Source of the DNA: Marivibrio sp040218065
GTDB lineage: Bacteria > Pseudomonadota > Alphaproteobacteria > UBA8366 > Aestuariispiraceae
Assembly (NCBI RefSeq): GCF_040218065.1
Contig: NZ_JAVJQE010000010.1
Span: 1-64,000 of the forward strand
Length of the DNA: 64,000 bases
Direction of reading: 5' to 3'
Shown: in pieces, positions 7,819 through 15,805 of the stretch
Position numbering within the stretch: the first letter of the stretch is position 1
Layout: each line of letters opens with the position of its first letter
Position numbers and translations under genes: made by a program
The notes under the pieces: model-generated
Database searches by the model: none
The model's input: only the letters and a program-made list of their open reading frames with translations
Told to the model about the DNA's origin: nothing

Positions 7819-7830
7819 TGTAATATATCA
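7819..7830. promoter_or_regulatory. Putative operator, copy 3 (TGTAATATATCA)
   Basis: The site is identical, in reverse complement, to 1504-1515 and lies 50 bases upstream of the hydroxylase start. It is flanked by further imperfect symmetry (CTG ... CAG). Its presence before an otherwise separate gene suggests that the hydroxylase belongs to the same regulon as the panB-like and TRAP genes. Confidence 0.5.
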
Positions 7831-7879
7831 GATGGGGCGGCCGAATTCAGGGCCGCCATCTGTTGGAAGGAGCGTTTCG

Positions 7880-8686
7880 ATGGAGCTTCAGACGAGCCCG
7901 ATGACCGACCGCCAGCGCGGCTTCCGGGAGGAATACCGCCGCCGCATCGCGGGCTGGTACAATGGGTGGCTGCACGTCGCCGTGATCTACACGATCGGCG
8001 CCGCCGCCTTTTATATCTATGTGGCGAACATCTCGAACGTGATGTGGTGGGAGTGGATCACTATCCCGGTCGTCTTCCTGATCTGCAACATCTTCGAGTG
8101 GTTTCTGCACCGCCACGTCATGCACCGCCCGCTGAAGTTCCCGGGCATGCGCGCGATCTATAGCCGGCACACGCTGACGCATCACCAGTTCTTTACGGAC
8201 TCCGAGATGCGCTTCGCCGGCGAGAAGGATTGGCGCGTCACCTTCTTCCCGCCCTACGCGCTGGTCGTCTTCATCCTGATGTCCATTCCGGGCGCAGTCG
8301 TCGTCGGATGGCTGATCTCGCCGAACGTCGGCTGGCTGCTGATGTGCACGACGACGGGCATGTACCTGATCTACGAGTTCATGCACTTCTGCTGTCATGT
8401 GGAGGAGAACTGGTTCGTGCGCAATACGCCCTTTGTGAACACCATCCGGCGCCATCACACGGCCCATCACGATCAGTCGATCATGATGGAGCGCAACATG
8501 AACCTGACCTTTCCGATCGCCGATTGGTTGTTTGGGACGTCAGATCTCGATCGCGGGCTGCTGGGGCACATCTTCAACGGCTACAGCACGAAGTATGTCC
8601 GGACCGACATGCGGAAGACTTCCCGAACCCCTCGCGCCGAGCAGACTCCGTCCTCTTCGCCCGGCGCCGCTGCACCGGCGCACTGA
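7880..8686 (+). CDS. Sterol desaturase / fatty acid hydroxylase superfamily membrane protein
   Basis: The 268-residue integral membrane di-iron enzyme has the three classic histidine clusters: HRHVMH (77-82), HTLTHH (97-102) and HHTAHH (192-197), with an extra EFMHFCCH segment (166-173). Hydrophobic helices lie at about 32-50, 58-75, 125-145 and 150-165. Such enzymes hydroxylate or desaturate lipids and carotenoid-like substrates at the inner membrane. The ATG at 7880 follows TGGAAGGAG. It has its own promoter region with the shared operator motif. The tail after residue 245 is Ser/Pro/Ala-rich and probably disordered. Confidence 0.87.
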   Translation: MELQTSPMTDRQRGFREEYRRRIAGWYNGWLHVAVIYTIGAAAFYIYVANISNVMWWEWITIPVVFLICNIFEWFLHRHVMHRPLKFPGMRAIYSRHTLTHHQFFTDSEMRFAGEKDWRVTFFPPYALVVFILMSIPGAVVVGWLISPNVGWLLMCTTTGMYLIYEFMHFCCHVEENWFVRNTPFVNTIRRHHTAHHDQSIMMERNMNLTFPIADWLFGTSDLDRGLLGHIFNGYSTKYVRTDMRKTSRTPRAEQTPSSSPGAAAPAH

Positions 8687-8758
8687 CACACCTTGCATAT
8701 GTTCCCGACGCCCTAGGCGCGCGCCTGACCGGCCCCACTGAGTGGTCCGCTTTGATTG

Positions 8759-9668
8759 TTAGTGCATTGTCGCCTCCTGCGCCACGGCCGTCCGGAGGTG
8801 GAGCGAAGCGGAGCCGGAGGGCGGCCATGGCGCGGGCGCGGCCTCCGGCGCCGGAGGGCGATAGCCAAGAGCGCTGTGCCGCCTGGTCGTGTTGTAGTGC
8901 CGTCGCCAGGCTTCAATCAGGATCCTCGCTTCCTTGAGACTGTAGAATATCTCCCCGTTCAGCAACTCGTCGCGCAGCGATCCGTTGAAGGACTCGCAGT
9001 AGCCGTTCTCCCAGGGTGATCCCGGCGTGATGTAGAGCGTCCGGCCGCCGACCGACGCCAGCCAGCTCTGCACAGCCTTCGCGATGAACTCAGGGCCGTT
9101 GTCTGATCGGATATGCGCGGGCGGTCCTCAAGTGATGAACAGGCCGGCGAGCGCGGTCAGCACATCCTCGCTCTTCAACCGCCTCGCCGTCGGCAAGGCC
9201 AGGCACTCCCGGCTCGCCTCGTCCAGGATCGACAGGATCCGGAACTTCCGCCCGTCATGCGTTCTCCCTTCGACGAAGTCGTAGGACCAGACGTGCCCTG
9301 GATACTCGGGACGAAGCCGGATGCAGGAGCCGTCATTCAGCCAGAGCCTGGAGCGCTTCGGCTGCTTCTGCGGAACCTTCAATCCCTCGCGACGCCAGAT
9401 CCGCTCGACCCGCTTCCGGTTCACACGCCATCCAGCCTCCCGCAGCAACGCCGTCACGCGGCGATAGCCTTAGCGACCGTACCGTCGCGCCAGAGCGATG
9501 ACGTCTTCCGTGAGCGCGGCCTCGTCGCCGGCCCCGCACGGCGTCTTGCGCTGCGTCGAGCGATGCTGTCCGAGCACACGGCAGACCCGCCGCTCGGAGA
9601 CAGTTATCACCGCTTTGATATGCTCGATGCAGCGCCTGCGCTTGGGCGGGGCTCAGAAGTTTCCCCGG
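8759..9668 (-). pseudogene. IS3-family transposase orfB, broken by two stops and a frameshift
   Basis: Joined across its lesions, the reading gives a full DDE integrase core: an HTH_21-like region (ERRVCRVLGQHRSTQRK), the first Asp in WSYDFVEGRTHDGR, the second in HIRSDNGPEF, and the Glu in GYCESFNGSLRDELLN. A TAA (plus-strand 9470-9472) sits where tyrosine is expected in ARRYGRYGYRR. A TGA (9128-9130) interrupts the stretch before the second Asp, probably replacing an arginine. One extra base in the G-run at about 9644-9646 breaks the frame just after the KLLSPA start region. It cannot make active transposase. Confidence 0.85.
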
Positions 9669-9928
9669 GCGGCCTCCTGAAGGATCAGCTTGTCGAGCGT
9701 CAGATCCGAGACCGCTCGCCGTAGCCGGGCGTTCTCCTTCTCCAGATCCTTCATCCGGCGCGCCTGGTCCATCTTCAGGCCGCCATACTCTTTGCGCCAC
9801 CGATAATAAGTTTGCTGCGTGACGCCGATCCGCCGACAGGCGTCGGCGACCGCCCCGCCCTGCGCCAGGACGATCTCCGCCTCGCGCAGCTTCCCAATGA
9901 TCTCTTCAGGCTTGTGACCCCGCGCCAT
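9653..9928 (-). CDS. IS3-family transposase orfA
   Basis: The 91-residue protein begins MARGHKPEEIIGKLREAEI and has the HTH of IS3-type OrfA (ADACRRIGVTQQTYYRW). A leucine-rich KDLEKENARLRRAVSDL helix follows, which in intact elements mediates dimerisation. It appears complete, ending in QEAARGNF with TGA. In active relatives a -1 slip near this end fuses it to OrfB. Here OrfB is destroyed, so only a DNA-binding fragment could be made. Confidence 0.88.
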   Translation of the reverse strand: MARGHKPEEIIGKLREAEIVLAQGGAVADACRRIGVTQQTYYRWRKEYGGLKMDQARRMKDLEKENARLRRAVSDLTLDKLILQEAARGNF

Positions 9929-10087
9929 TCCAATCCTCCTGCATGGTCCGAATTATCATAATCCATGAACCACTCAGAAGGGGGCAGCTCAATTTGAGCG
10001 ACTTCGTACCACCTCTTTGCACCAACAGCAATTCCGGTAGGTGGCTGACTATCAACACTTTTTTGGTTTCAATAGCTTGAAGGATGT

Positions 10088-10178
<91 letters not shown>

Positions 10179-10226
10179 GCAGAAGTCCGACATCTTGGAG
10201 GAGGGGGTTTCACCCTCGTCGAACGG

Positions 10227-10246
10227 CCGGCGGGTAGGCCCGCCGG
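10227..10246. repeat. Perfect 8-bp GC hairpin
   Basis: CCGGCGGG and CCCGCCGG flank a four-base TAGG loop. No T-run follows on either strand, so it is not a classical terminator. It lies upstream of the tRNA-Ser gene as read on its strand, and upstream of the rplU promoter. Confidence 0.5.
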
Positions 10247-10335
10247 ATCGGCGCGGAACCTAATCATGGGGCGGGCGCGTGGCAAGCCCCTAAAAAACCG
10301 CTCGCGCGGCCGGCGCGGCGAGCGCGGATCGGGCG

Positions 10336-10363
10336 TTGACTTGGGGGCGCCGATCCCTATAGT
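10336..10363 (+). promoter_or_regulatory. Sigma-70-type promoter for rplU-rpmA
   Basis: TTGACT at 10336-10341 and TATAGT at 10358-10363 are separated by 16 bases, close to the housekeeping consensus. The start of transcription would be near 10370, giving a leader of about 186 bases before the rplU ATG. Confidence 0.65.
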
Positions 10364-10555
10364 GCCGCCGGTTCGCGCCGGGGAGACTTGGGCGCGATCT
10401 GTGACTGGTGCGCAGTCCGAGGCCTGAGTACCGATGCGATCCGCGATCCTGAAGGATGCGGCGATCGCCGGGAAAGTCCGCTTCCCCCGGAAAACCGCCG
10501 GGGGCCTTGCAAAGCGGCGCCGCAGGGCGCGTGGAGAATGATGGGAAGGCAGCCC

Positions 10556-11077
10556 ATGTTCGCTGTAGTGAAGACTGGCGGCAAGCAGTACCGCGTCGCC
10601 AAGGATGATGTGATCAAGGTCGAGAAGCTCGACGCCGACGAAGGCGAGATCGTGGCCCTCGACGAGGTTCTGATGGTCGGCGGCGAGGGGGAGCCCAAGG
10701 TCGGCTCGCCCACCATCGCCGGCGCGGTGGTCGAAGCGGAGGTCGTGCGCGCGGAGCGCACTCGGAAGATCATCGTCTTCAAGAAGAAGCGCCGTCAGAA
10801 CTACCGTCGCAAGAAGGGTCACCGCCAGCATCAGACGGTGCTGAAGATCGTCGAGATCTCGCTGGACGGCCCGAAGCAGTCGGGCAAGACGGCCAAGAAG
10901 GCTGACGCCAAGGTCGAGGCCCCGAAGAAGGCCGAAGCCAAGAAGGCCGAAGCGAAGAAGGCGGAGACCAAGAAGGCGGAGGCCAAGAAGGCCGAGGCCA
11001 AGAAGACGTCGAAGAAGGCCGCGCCGAAGAAGGCGGCGGCCAAGAAAGCGGCGGCGAAAAAAGCCGGCGACGAGTAA
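10556..11077 (+). CDS. rplU: 50S ribosomal protein L21 with Lys/Ala-rich C-terminal extension
   Basis: The first 103 residues are standard L21, from MFAVVKTGGKQYRV to the conserved KKKRRQNYRRKKGHRQ segment that binds 23S rRNA. The ATG at 10556 is chosen because it gives the canonical start. After about residue 112 the protein continues for some 60 residues as repeats of KKAEA and KKAAA, reaching 173 residues against the usual 103 or so. Similar basic tails occur in some alphaproteobacterial L21 proteins and may contact RNA. It is cotranscribed with rpmA 12 bases downstream. Confidence 0.97.
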   Translation: MFAVVKTGGKQYRVAKDDVIKVEKLDADEGEIVALDEVLMVGGEGEPKVGSPTIAGAVVEAEVVRAERTRKIIVFKKKRRQNYRRKKGHRQHQTVLKIVEISLDGPKQSGKTAKKADAKVEAPKKAEAKKAEAKKAETKKAEAKKAEAKKTSKKAAPKKAAAKKAAAKKAGDE

Positions 11078-11089
11078 GGAGACAAGGTC

Positions 11090-11359
11090 ATGGCGCATAA
11101 AAAAGCAGGCGGCAGCTCCCGCAACGGGCGCGACTCAGAGGGTCGGCGTCTCGGCGTGAAGAAGTTTGGCGGCGAGCATGTGCTGGCCGGCAACATCCTG
11201 GTTCGTCAGCGCGGCACCAAGTTCCACCGCGGTGAGAATGTCGGCATCGGCAAGGACCACACCCTCTTCGCGCTGGTCGAAGGCCGCGTGACCTTCAAGA
11301 AGACGCGCGAGCGGACCTTTGTCTCGGTCGCGCCGCTCGAGGCCGCCGCCGCGGAGTAA
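11090..11359 (+). CDS. rpmA: 50S ribosomal protein L27
   Basis: The 89-residue protein begins MAHKKAGGSSRNGRDS and contains GVKKFGGEHVLAGNILVRQRG, both diagnostic of L27, whose N-terminus reaches the peptidyl transferase centre. The ribosome site AAGGAGA lies just before the ATG. It is the last gene before a strong intrinsic terminator, so rplU-rpmA forms a two-gene operon. Confidence 0.98.
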   Translation: MAHKKAGGSSRNGRDSEGRRLGVKKFGGEHVLAGNILVRQRGTKFHRGENVGIGKDHTLFALVEGRVTFKKTRERTFVSVAPLEAAAAE

Positions 11360-11392
11360 GGCCGGCCCCGAGACGACCAAGTTATGGGGAGA

Positions 11393-11420
11393 GGGGAGCG
11401 GTCCGGCCGTTCCCCTTTTT
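11393..11420 (+). terminator. Rho-independent terminator after rpmA
   Basis: GGGGAGCGG (11393-11401) pairs with CCGTTCCCC (11407-11415), with one G-T wobble, around a five-base loop, and is followed directly by five T residues. It lies 34 bases after the rpmA stop and separates rplU-rpmA from obgE. Confidence 0.85.
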
Positions 11421-11485
11421 CCGTTTGAGGCCCCGACGCCCCCGAGGCGCCCGGCGCCGGGACGAGCAGTGAAGGCGCAACTCCC

Positions 11486-12592
11486 ATGAAGTTTCTCGAC
11501 GAAGCCAAGGTGTTCGTAAAAAGCGGCGACGGCGGCGCGGGCTGCGTCTCCTTCAGACGGGAGAAATACGTCGAATTCGGCGGCCCCGACGGGGGCGACG
11601 GCGGGCGCGGCGGCGACGTGGTCGTCGAGGCCGTCGGCGGTCTGAACACGCTCATCGACTACCGCTATCAACAGCATTTCAAGGCTAAGCGCGGCCAGCA
11701 CGGCATGGGCGGCAACCGCACCGGCGCCTCGTCCGATCCCGTCGTCCTGAAGCTGCCGGTCGGCACGCAGATCCTCGACGAGGACAAGGAGACCGTGCTG
11801 GTCGATTTGACCGAGCTCGGCCAACGCGTCGTGCTGGCGCGCGGCGGCGACGGCGGCCGCGGCAATTCGGCCTTCAAGACCTCCACCAACCAGGCGCCGC
11901 GCCGATCGGACCCCGGTTGGCCGGGCGAGGAGATGTGGATCTGGCTGCGCCTGAAACTGATCGCCGACGCGGGCCTGGTCGGGCTTCCCAATGCGGGCAA
12001 GTCGACCTTCCTCGCCGCCGCCAGCCGGGCCAAGCCGAAGATCGCGGATTATCCCTTTACGACGCTGCATCCCCAGTTGGGCGTCGTCGGCGTCGACGGG
12101 CGGGAGTTCGTGCTGGCCGACATTCCCGGCCTGATCGAAGGCGCGCATGAAGGCCACGGGCTGGGCGACCGGTTCCTCGGCCATGTCGAGCGCTGTCGCG
12201 TGCTGCTGCATCTGATCGACGGGACCGACGAGAAGGTGGCGGAGTCGTACCGCACCATTCGGCGCGAACTCGAGGCCTACGGCTGCGGCTTGGCCGAGAA
12301 GCCGGAAATAGTTGGCCTCAACAAGACCGACGCCTCGATTCCCGAACTGGTCGACGAGCAGATCGCCGAACTCCGCGCCGTGACCGACGCGCCGATTTTC
12401 GCCCTGTCCGGCGCGACCGGCCAGGGCGTGAAGCCGGTGCTGCACGCGCTTGCCGACGCGGTCCGCGCGGCCAAGGCGGCCGACCCGGCCGACGAAAGCG
12501 AGGCGACGCTCGCGACCGAGGACGAGATCGAGGCGGAAGCCGAGGCCGCGCGCGCGGAGGGCGGGGCGCCCGCCTGGACGCCTCTCGACTGA
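11486..12592 (+). CDS. obgE: GTPase ObgE/CgtA
   Basis: The 368-residue protein has a glycine-rich Obg fold at about 1-158 (FVKSGDGGAGCVSFRREKYV and later ARGGDGGRGNS). A G domain follows with GLPNAGKST (P-loop), DIPGLIEGAHEGHGLG (switch II) and NKTD. A short acidic tail rich in Glu and Ala ends the protein. Obg acts in late 50S assembly and stress control. It commonly follows rplU-rpmA and precedes proB in alphaproteobacteria, as here. Confidence 0.97.
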   Translation: MKFLDEAKVFVKSGDGGAGCVSFRREKYVEFGGPDGGDGGRGGDVVVEAVGGLNTLIDYRYQQHFKAKRGQHGMGGNRTGASSDPVVLKLPVGTQILDEDKETVLVDLTELGQRVVLARGGDGGRGNSAFKTSTNQAPRRSDPGWPGEEMWIWLRLKLIADAGLVGLPNAGKSTFLAAASRAKPKIADYPFTTLHPQLGVVGVDGREFVLADIPGLIEGAHEGHGLGDRFLGHVERCRVLLHLIDGTDEKVAESYRTIRRELEAYGCGLAEKPEIVGLNKTDASIPELVDEQIAELRAVTDAPIFALSGATGQGVKPVLHALADAVRAAKAADPADESEATLATEDEIEAEAEAARAEGGAPAWTPLD

Positions 12593-12610
12593 CCGGCGGA
12601 AGGATCCGTG

Positions 12611-13822
12611 ATGGGCGCAGTTGAAACCGGGGCGGGCGCGGCGAAACGGATCGTCGTCAAGATCGGCTCCGCCTTGCTTGTCGACGATGCGACCGGCGCG
12701 ATTCGCCAGGATTGGCTGGATGCGTTGGCCGACGACGTGGCCGCGCTGAAGGCGCAAGACCGGGAGGTGCTGATCGTCTCCTCCGGCTCGATCGCCGCGG
12801 GACGGCGGCTTTTGGGCCTGTCGCGCGGCGCCTTGAAGCTGGAGGAGAAACAGGCGGCCGCCGCCACCGGCCAGATCCGCCTCGCCCACGCCTATCAGAC
12901 GGCGCTCGCCCGGCGCGGGGTCACGGTGGCGCAAATCCTGGTGAGCCCGGCGGATACGGAAGAGCGTCGGCGTCATCTGAACGCCCGCAACACGATTTTG
13001 CAGCTCTGCCGGTTGGGCGCCGTCCCGGTCATCAACGAGAACGACACGGTCGCGACCGCCGAAATCCGCTACGGCGACAACGACCGGTTGGCCGCGCGGG
13101 TCGCGACGATGGTGAGCGCCGATCTGCTGGTGCTGCTTTCCGACATAGACGGGCTTTACAGCGCCGATCCCCGCCGGGATCCGACCGCCCGCCATATTCC
13201 GGAGGTGCCGGCGATCACGCCTGAGATTCTCGCGATGGCGGGCGACGTCGCGCTGTCCAGCGAACAGGGCGGGCTGTCCACCGGCGGCATGAAGACGAAG
13301 CTGGACGCCGCGCGCATCGCCGTCGCCGGCGGCTGCGCCATGGCGATCGCCAAGGGCTGGGACGCGCATGCGCTGAGCGCCTTCGCCGCCGGCGGGGCGC
13401 GCGCGACCTGGTTCCGCCCCCAGACTGAGCCGCTGACGGCGCGCAAGCGCTGGATCGCCGGCGCGCTGAAGCCGATCGGCGCGATTACCGTCGACGCCGG
13501 CGCGGCTGCGGCGCTCGCGCGGGGCAAGAGCCTGCTGCCCGCCGGCGCGCTCGGCCTCGAGGGCGCCTTCGAGCGCGGCGATCCCGTCCGCATTCTAGGC
13601 CCGGACGGCGCGCCGCTGGCCAAGGGCCTCGCCGCCTATTCGGCCGAGGACGCGGCGCGCATCCTCGGCCGGAAGACGACGGAGATCGGCGAGATCCTCG
13701 GCTATGTCGGGCGGGCGGAGCTGGTGCACGCCGACGATCTGGTGCTCGACGGCGCCCCCGGGCGCGGCGCGCGTGCAGGACGCGCCGCCGTTGCCCCCGA
13801 CGGCGCCGAGAGCCTAGAGTGA
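12611..13822 (+). CDS. proB: Glutamate 5-kinase
   Basis: The 403-residue protein phosphorylates glutamate in the first step of proline synthesis. The amino acid kinase domain includes RIVVKIGSALL, IVSSGSIAAGR, INENDTV and DNDRLAARVA. A PUA domain follows from about residue 280 (KSLLPAGALGLEGAFERGDPV). The ATG at 12611 follows GGAAGGA; a GTG three bases earlier is an alternative. About 25 extra residues after the PUA domain are low in complexity. It is 25 bases upstream of proA. Confidence 0.97.
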   Translation: MGAVETGAGAAKRIVVKIGSALLVDDATGAIRQDWLDALADDVAALKAQDREVLIVSSGSIAAGRRLLGLSRGALKLEEKQAAAATGQIRLAHAYQTALARRGVTVAQILVSPADTEERRRHLNARNTILQLCRLGAVPVINENDTVATAEIRYGDNDRLAARVATMVSADLLVLLSDIDGLYSADPRRDPTARHIPEVPAITPEILAMAGDVALSSEQGGLSTGGMKTKLDAARIAVAGGCAMAIAKGWDAHALSAFAAGGARATWFRPQTEPLTARKRWIAGALKPIGAITVDAGAAAALARGKSLLPAGALGLEGAFERGDPVRILGPDGAPLAKGLAAYSAEDAARILGRKTTEIGEILGYVGRAELVHADDLVLDGAPGRGARAGRAAVAPDGAESLE

Positions 13823-13847
13823 CCGCCGGTTGGAAGGAGAAAGAGCG

Positions 13848-15158
13848 ATGAGCGACGCCGCCCTGGCCCCGATGGAGGATGCGACGCCCGACGCCGCCGC
13901 CGCGGCGATCGAGACGGAGGTGCGCGCCATCGGCCGCCGCGCGAAGGCGGCGGCGCACGCCTTAAGCCTCGCCGATCCGGCTGCGAAGACGCAGGCGCTG
14001 CACCGCGCCGCCGCCTTGGTGCGCGAGCGGTCGGCCGACATTCGCGCCGCGAACGAGAGGGATATGGAGTTCGCCCGGGCCAAGGGCTTGAGCGAGGCGA
14101 TGCTGGATCGCCTGCTGCTGACGGCGGAGCGAATCGAAAGCGTCGCCGCCGCGGTGGAGGCGACGGCCGATCTGCCCGACCCGGTCGGCGTCGTGACCGA
14201 CGCCTGGGACCGCCCCAACGGGTTGAAGATCGAGCGCGTGCGCACGCCGCTCGGCGTCGTCGGCGTGATCTATGAGAGCCGGCCGAACGTGACCGCGGAC
14301 GCAGGCGCGCTGTGCCTCAAGGCCGGCAACGCGGCGATCCTGCGCGGCGGTTCGGAGAGCCTCAACAGCTCGGCCGCGCTGGTCGCCTGTTTGTCCGACG
14401 CGCTGCAGGAGGCGGGCCTGCCGGCCGACGCCGTGCAGATGATCCCCACCCGCGACCGGGCTGCGGTCGGCGCCCTTCTCAGGATGAGCGATTGGGTCGA
14501 CGTCATCGTGCCCCGCGGCGGCAAGTCGCTGATCGAACGGGTGCAGCGGGAGGCGCGCATGCCCGTCTTCGCGCATCTGGAGGGGCTGTGCCACGTCTAT
14601 CTGCATGAGGGCGCCGATCCGAGGAAGGCGCGGGAGATCGCGCTCAACGCCAAGATGCGGCGCACCGGCGTGTGCGGCGCGGCCGAGACGCTGCTGGTCG
14701 ACCGCGCGATCGCCGGCGATCTGCTGCCCGCGGTCGCCGCCGACTTGATCGCGGCGGGCTGCGAATTGCGCGGCGATGCGGCCGCCCGCGCGCTCGTTCC
14801 CGACATGCAGGCGGCGAGCGAGCAGGATTGGTTCACCGAATATCTGGCGCCCATCCTGTCGGTGCGCGTCGTCGACGGGCTGAGCCAGGCGATCGAGCAC
14901 GTCAATCACTACGGATCCCACCACACCGATTCCATCGTGACGGAGGACGCGACCGCGGCGGAGGCCTTCCTGAAGCAGGTCGACAGCGCGATCGTGATCC
15001 ACAACGCCTCCACCCAGTTCGCCGACGGCGGCGAGTTCGGCATGGGCGCGGAGATCGGCATCTCCACGGGCCGGATGCACGCCCGCGGACCGGTGGGGGC
15101 GGAGCAGCTCTGCAGCTTCAAATACCGCGTCCGCGGCGCCGGTCAGACGCGACCCTGA
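13848..15158 (+). CDS. proA: Gamma-glutamyl phosphate reductase
   Basis: The 436-residue member of the aldehyde dehydrogenase superfamily reduces glutamyl phosphate to the semialdehyde, the second proline step. Characteristic segments are GVIYESRPNVTADA, LCLKAGNAAILRGG, IVPRGGKSLIERV, and the catalytic cysteine in RRTGVCGAAETLL. It starts at 13848 after AAGGAGAAAG. The N-terminus has about 15 extra Ala-rich residues. It is translationally close to proB upstream and nadD downstream. Confidence 0.97.
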   Translation: MSDAALAPMEDATPDAAAAAIETEVRAIGRRAKAAAHALSLADPAAKTQALHRAAALVRERSADIRAANERDMEFARAKGLSEAMLDRLLLTAERIESVAAAVEATADLPDPVGVVTDAWDRPNGLKIERVRTPLGVVGVIYESRPNVTADAGALCLKAGNAAILRGGSESLNSSAALVACLSDALQEAGLPADAVQMIPTRDRAAVGALLRMSDWVDVIVPRGGKSLIERVQREARMPVFAHLEGLCHVYLHEGADPRKAREIALNAKMRRTGVCGAAETLLVDRAIAGDLLPAVAADLIAAGCELRGDAAARALVPDMQAASEQDWFTEYLAPILSVRVVDGLSQAIEHVNHYGSHHTDSIVTEDATAAEAFLKQVDSAIVIHNASTQFADGGEFGMGAEIGISTGRMHARGPVGAEQLCSFKYRVRGAGQTRP

Positions 15159-15172
15159 GGGCCGATTCCGCC

Positions 15173-15805
15173 TTGTTCGACCCCTCCGACGATTGGTTCC
15201 GGGCAACCGCCGGCCCCACGGGCGGGCGCTTGAAGATCGGCCTGTTGGGCGGGTCGTTCAATCCGGCCCATGACGGCCATCGCTACATCTCCGAACAGGC
15301 GCTGAAGCGCCTGCGGCTCGATCAGGTCTGGTGGCTGGTCTCGCCGCAGAATCCCTTGAAGGCGCGCGAGGGCATGGCGAGCCATGCGGAGCGCATGGCC
15401 TCCGCCCGCGCGGTCGCGCGCCATCCGCGCATCCGGGTGAGCGACATCGAAAGCCGGCTGGGGGTCGCGCACACGGCCGAGGTGCTGGCGCGCCTGCAAC
15501 AGCGCCATCCGCGCTGCCGTTTCGTCTGGTTGATGGGCGCTGACAATCTGGCGACCATCCACCGCTGGCGGAACTGGCGCCAAATCTTCATGCGCGTCCC
15601 CATTGCCGTTTTCGCGCGTCCGTCCTATGATTCGAGGGCGTTGGCCGGGTTGGCGGCCACGCGGTTCCAGGCGGCGCGTCTGCCGGAGCGCAAGGCGTCG
15701 TCGCTGGCGAACCGTGTGCCGCCGGCCTGGGTGTTCTTGGCGATCCGCCGACACCCGGCCTCGGCGACGGCGATCAGGGCGCGCCGGGATGATCCCGCAT
15801 CATGA
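15173..15805 (+). CDS. nadD: Nicotinate-nucleotide adenylyltransferase
   Basis: The protein carries the adenylyltransferase signature IGLLGGSFNPAHDGHRYIS and a C-terminal RRHPASATAIRARR that matches the ISSTxIR motif in its alphaproteobacterial form. It makes NaAD in NAD synthesis. No ATG precedes the motif. TTG at 15173 (after GAGGG) gives 210 residues, and TTG at 15230, directly before KIGLLGG, is the alternative. The stop overlaps a possible rsfS ATG in the form ATGA. Confidence 0.93.
   Translation: MFDPSDDWFRATAGPTGGRLKIGLLGGSFNPAHDGHRYISEQALKRLRLDQVWWLVSPQNPLKAREGMASHAERMASARAVARHPRIRVSDIESRLGVAHTAEVLARLQQRHPRCRFVWLMGADNLATIHRWRNWRQIFMRVPIAVFARPSYDSRALAGLAATRFQAARLPERKASSLANRVPPAWVFLAIRRHPASATAIRARRDDPAS

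Larger units (their letters stand above)
8739..9976 (-). mobile_element. Degenerate IS3-family insertion sequence
   Basis: The element has an orfA/orfB arrangement on the minus strand and imperfect terminal inverted repeats (CTGAGTGGTCC at 8738-8748, and CTGAGTGGTTC read on the minus strand from 9977). Length is about 1.24 kb, normal for IS3 elements. No target-site duplication is visible. orfB carries at least one frameshift and two nonsense codons, so the copy is defective. It occupies the tRNA-proximal end of the putative island. Confidence 0.85.
10179..10555. other. Intergenic region holding a hairpin, the rplU promoter and a long leader
   Basis: This 377-base gap has no credible gene. 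It contains a perfect 8-bp hairpin (10227-10246), a sigma-70-like promoter (10336-10363) and then about 190 bases of transcribed leader before rplU. The leader has GC-rich self-complementary segments, for example CCGGG and CCCGG around 10468-10490, followed by further GGC/GCC blocks. It could fold into an autoregulatory structure, but no known riboswitch or L21 leader is recognised. Confidence 0.4.

Noticed and set aside
10900..11075. Possible tandem-repeat or CRISPR-like signal in rplU
   Set aside because: The periodic bases encode the in-frame KKAEA repeats of the L21 tail.
11135..13369. Long minus-strand open frame (744 codons) opposite rpmA, obgE and proB
   Set aside because: It is antisense to three certain genes, is Arg/Gly/Ala-rich with no domain, and is a usual by-product of high GC.
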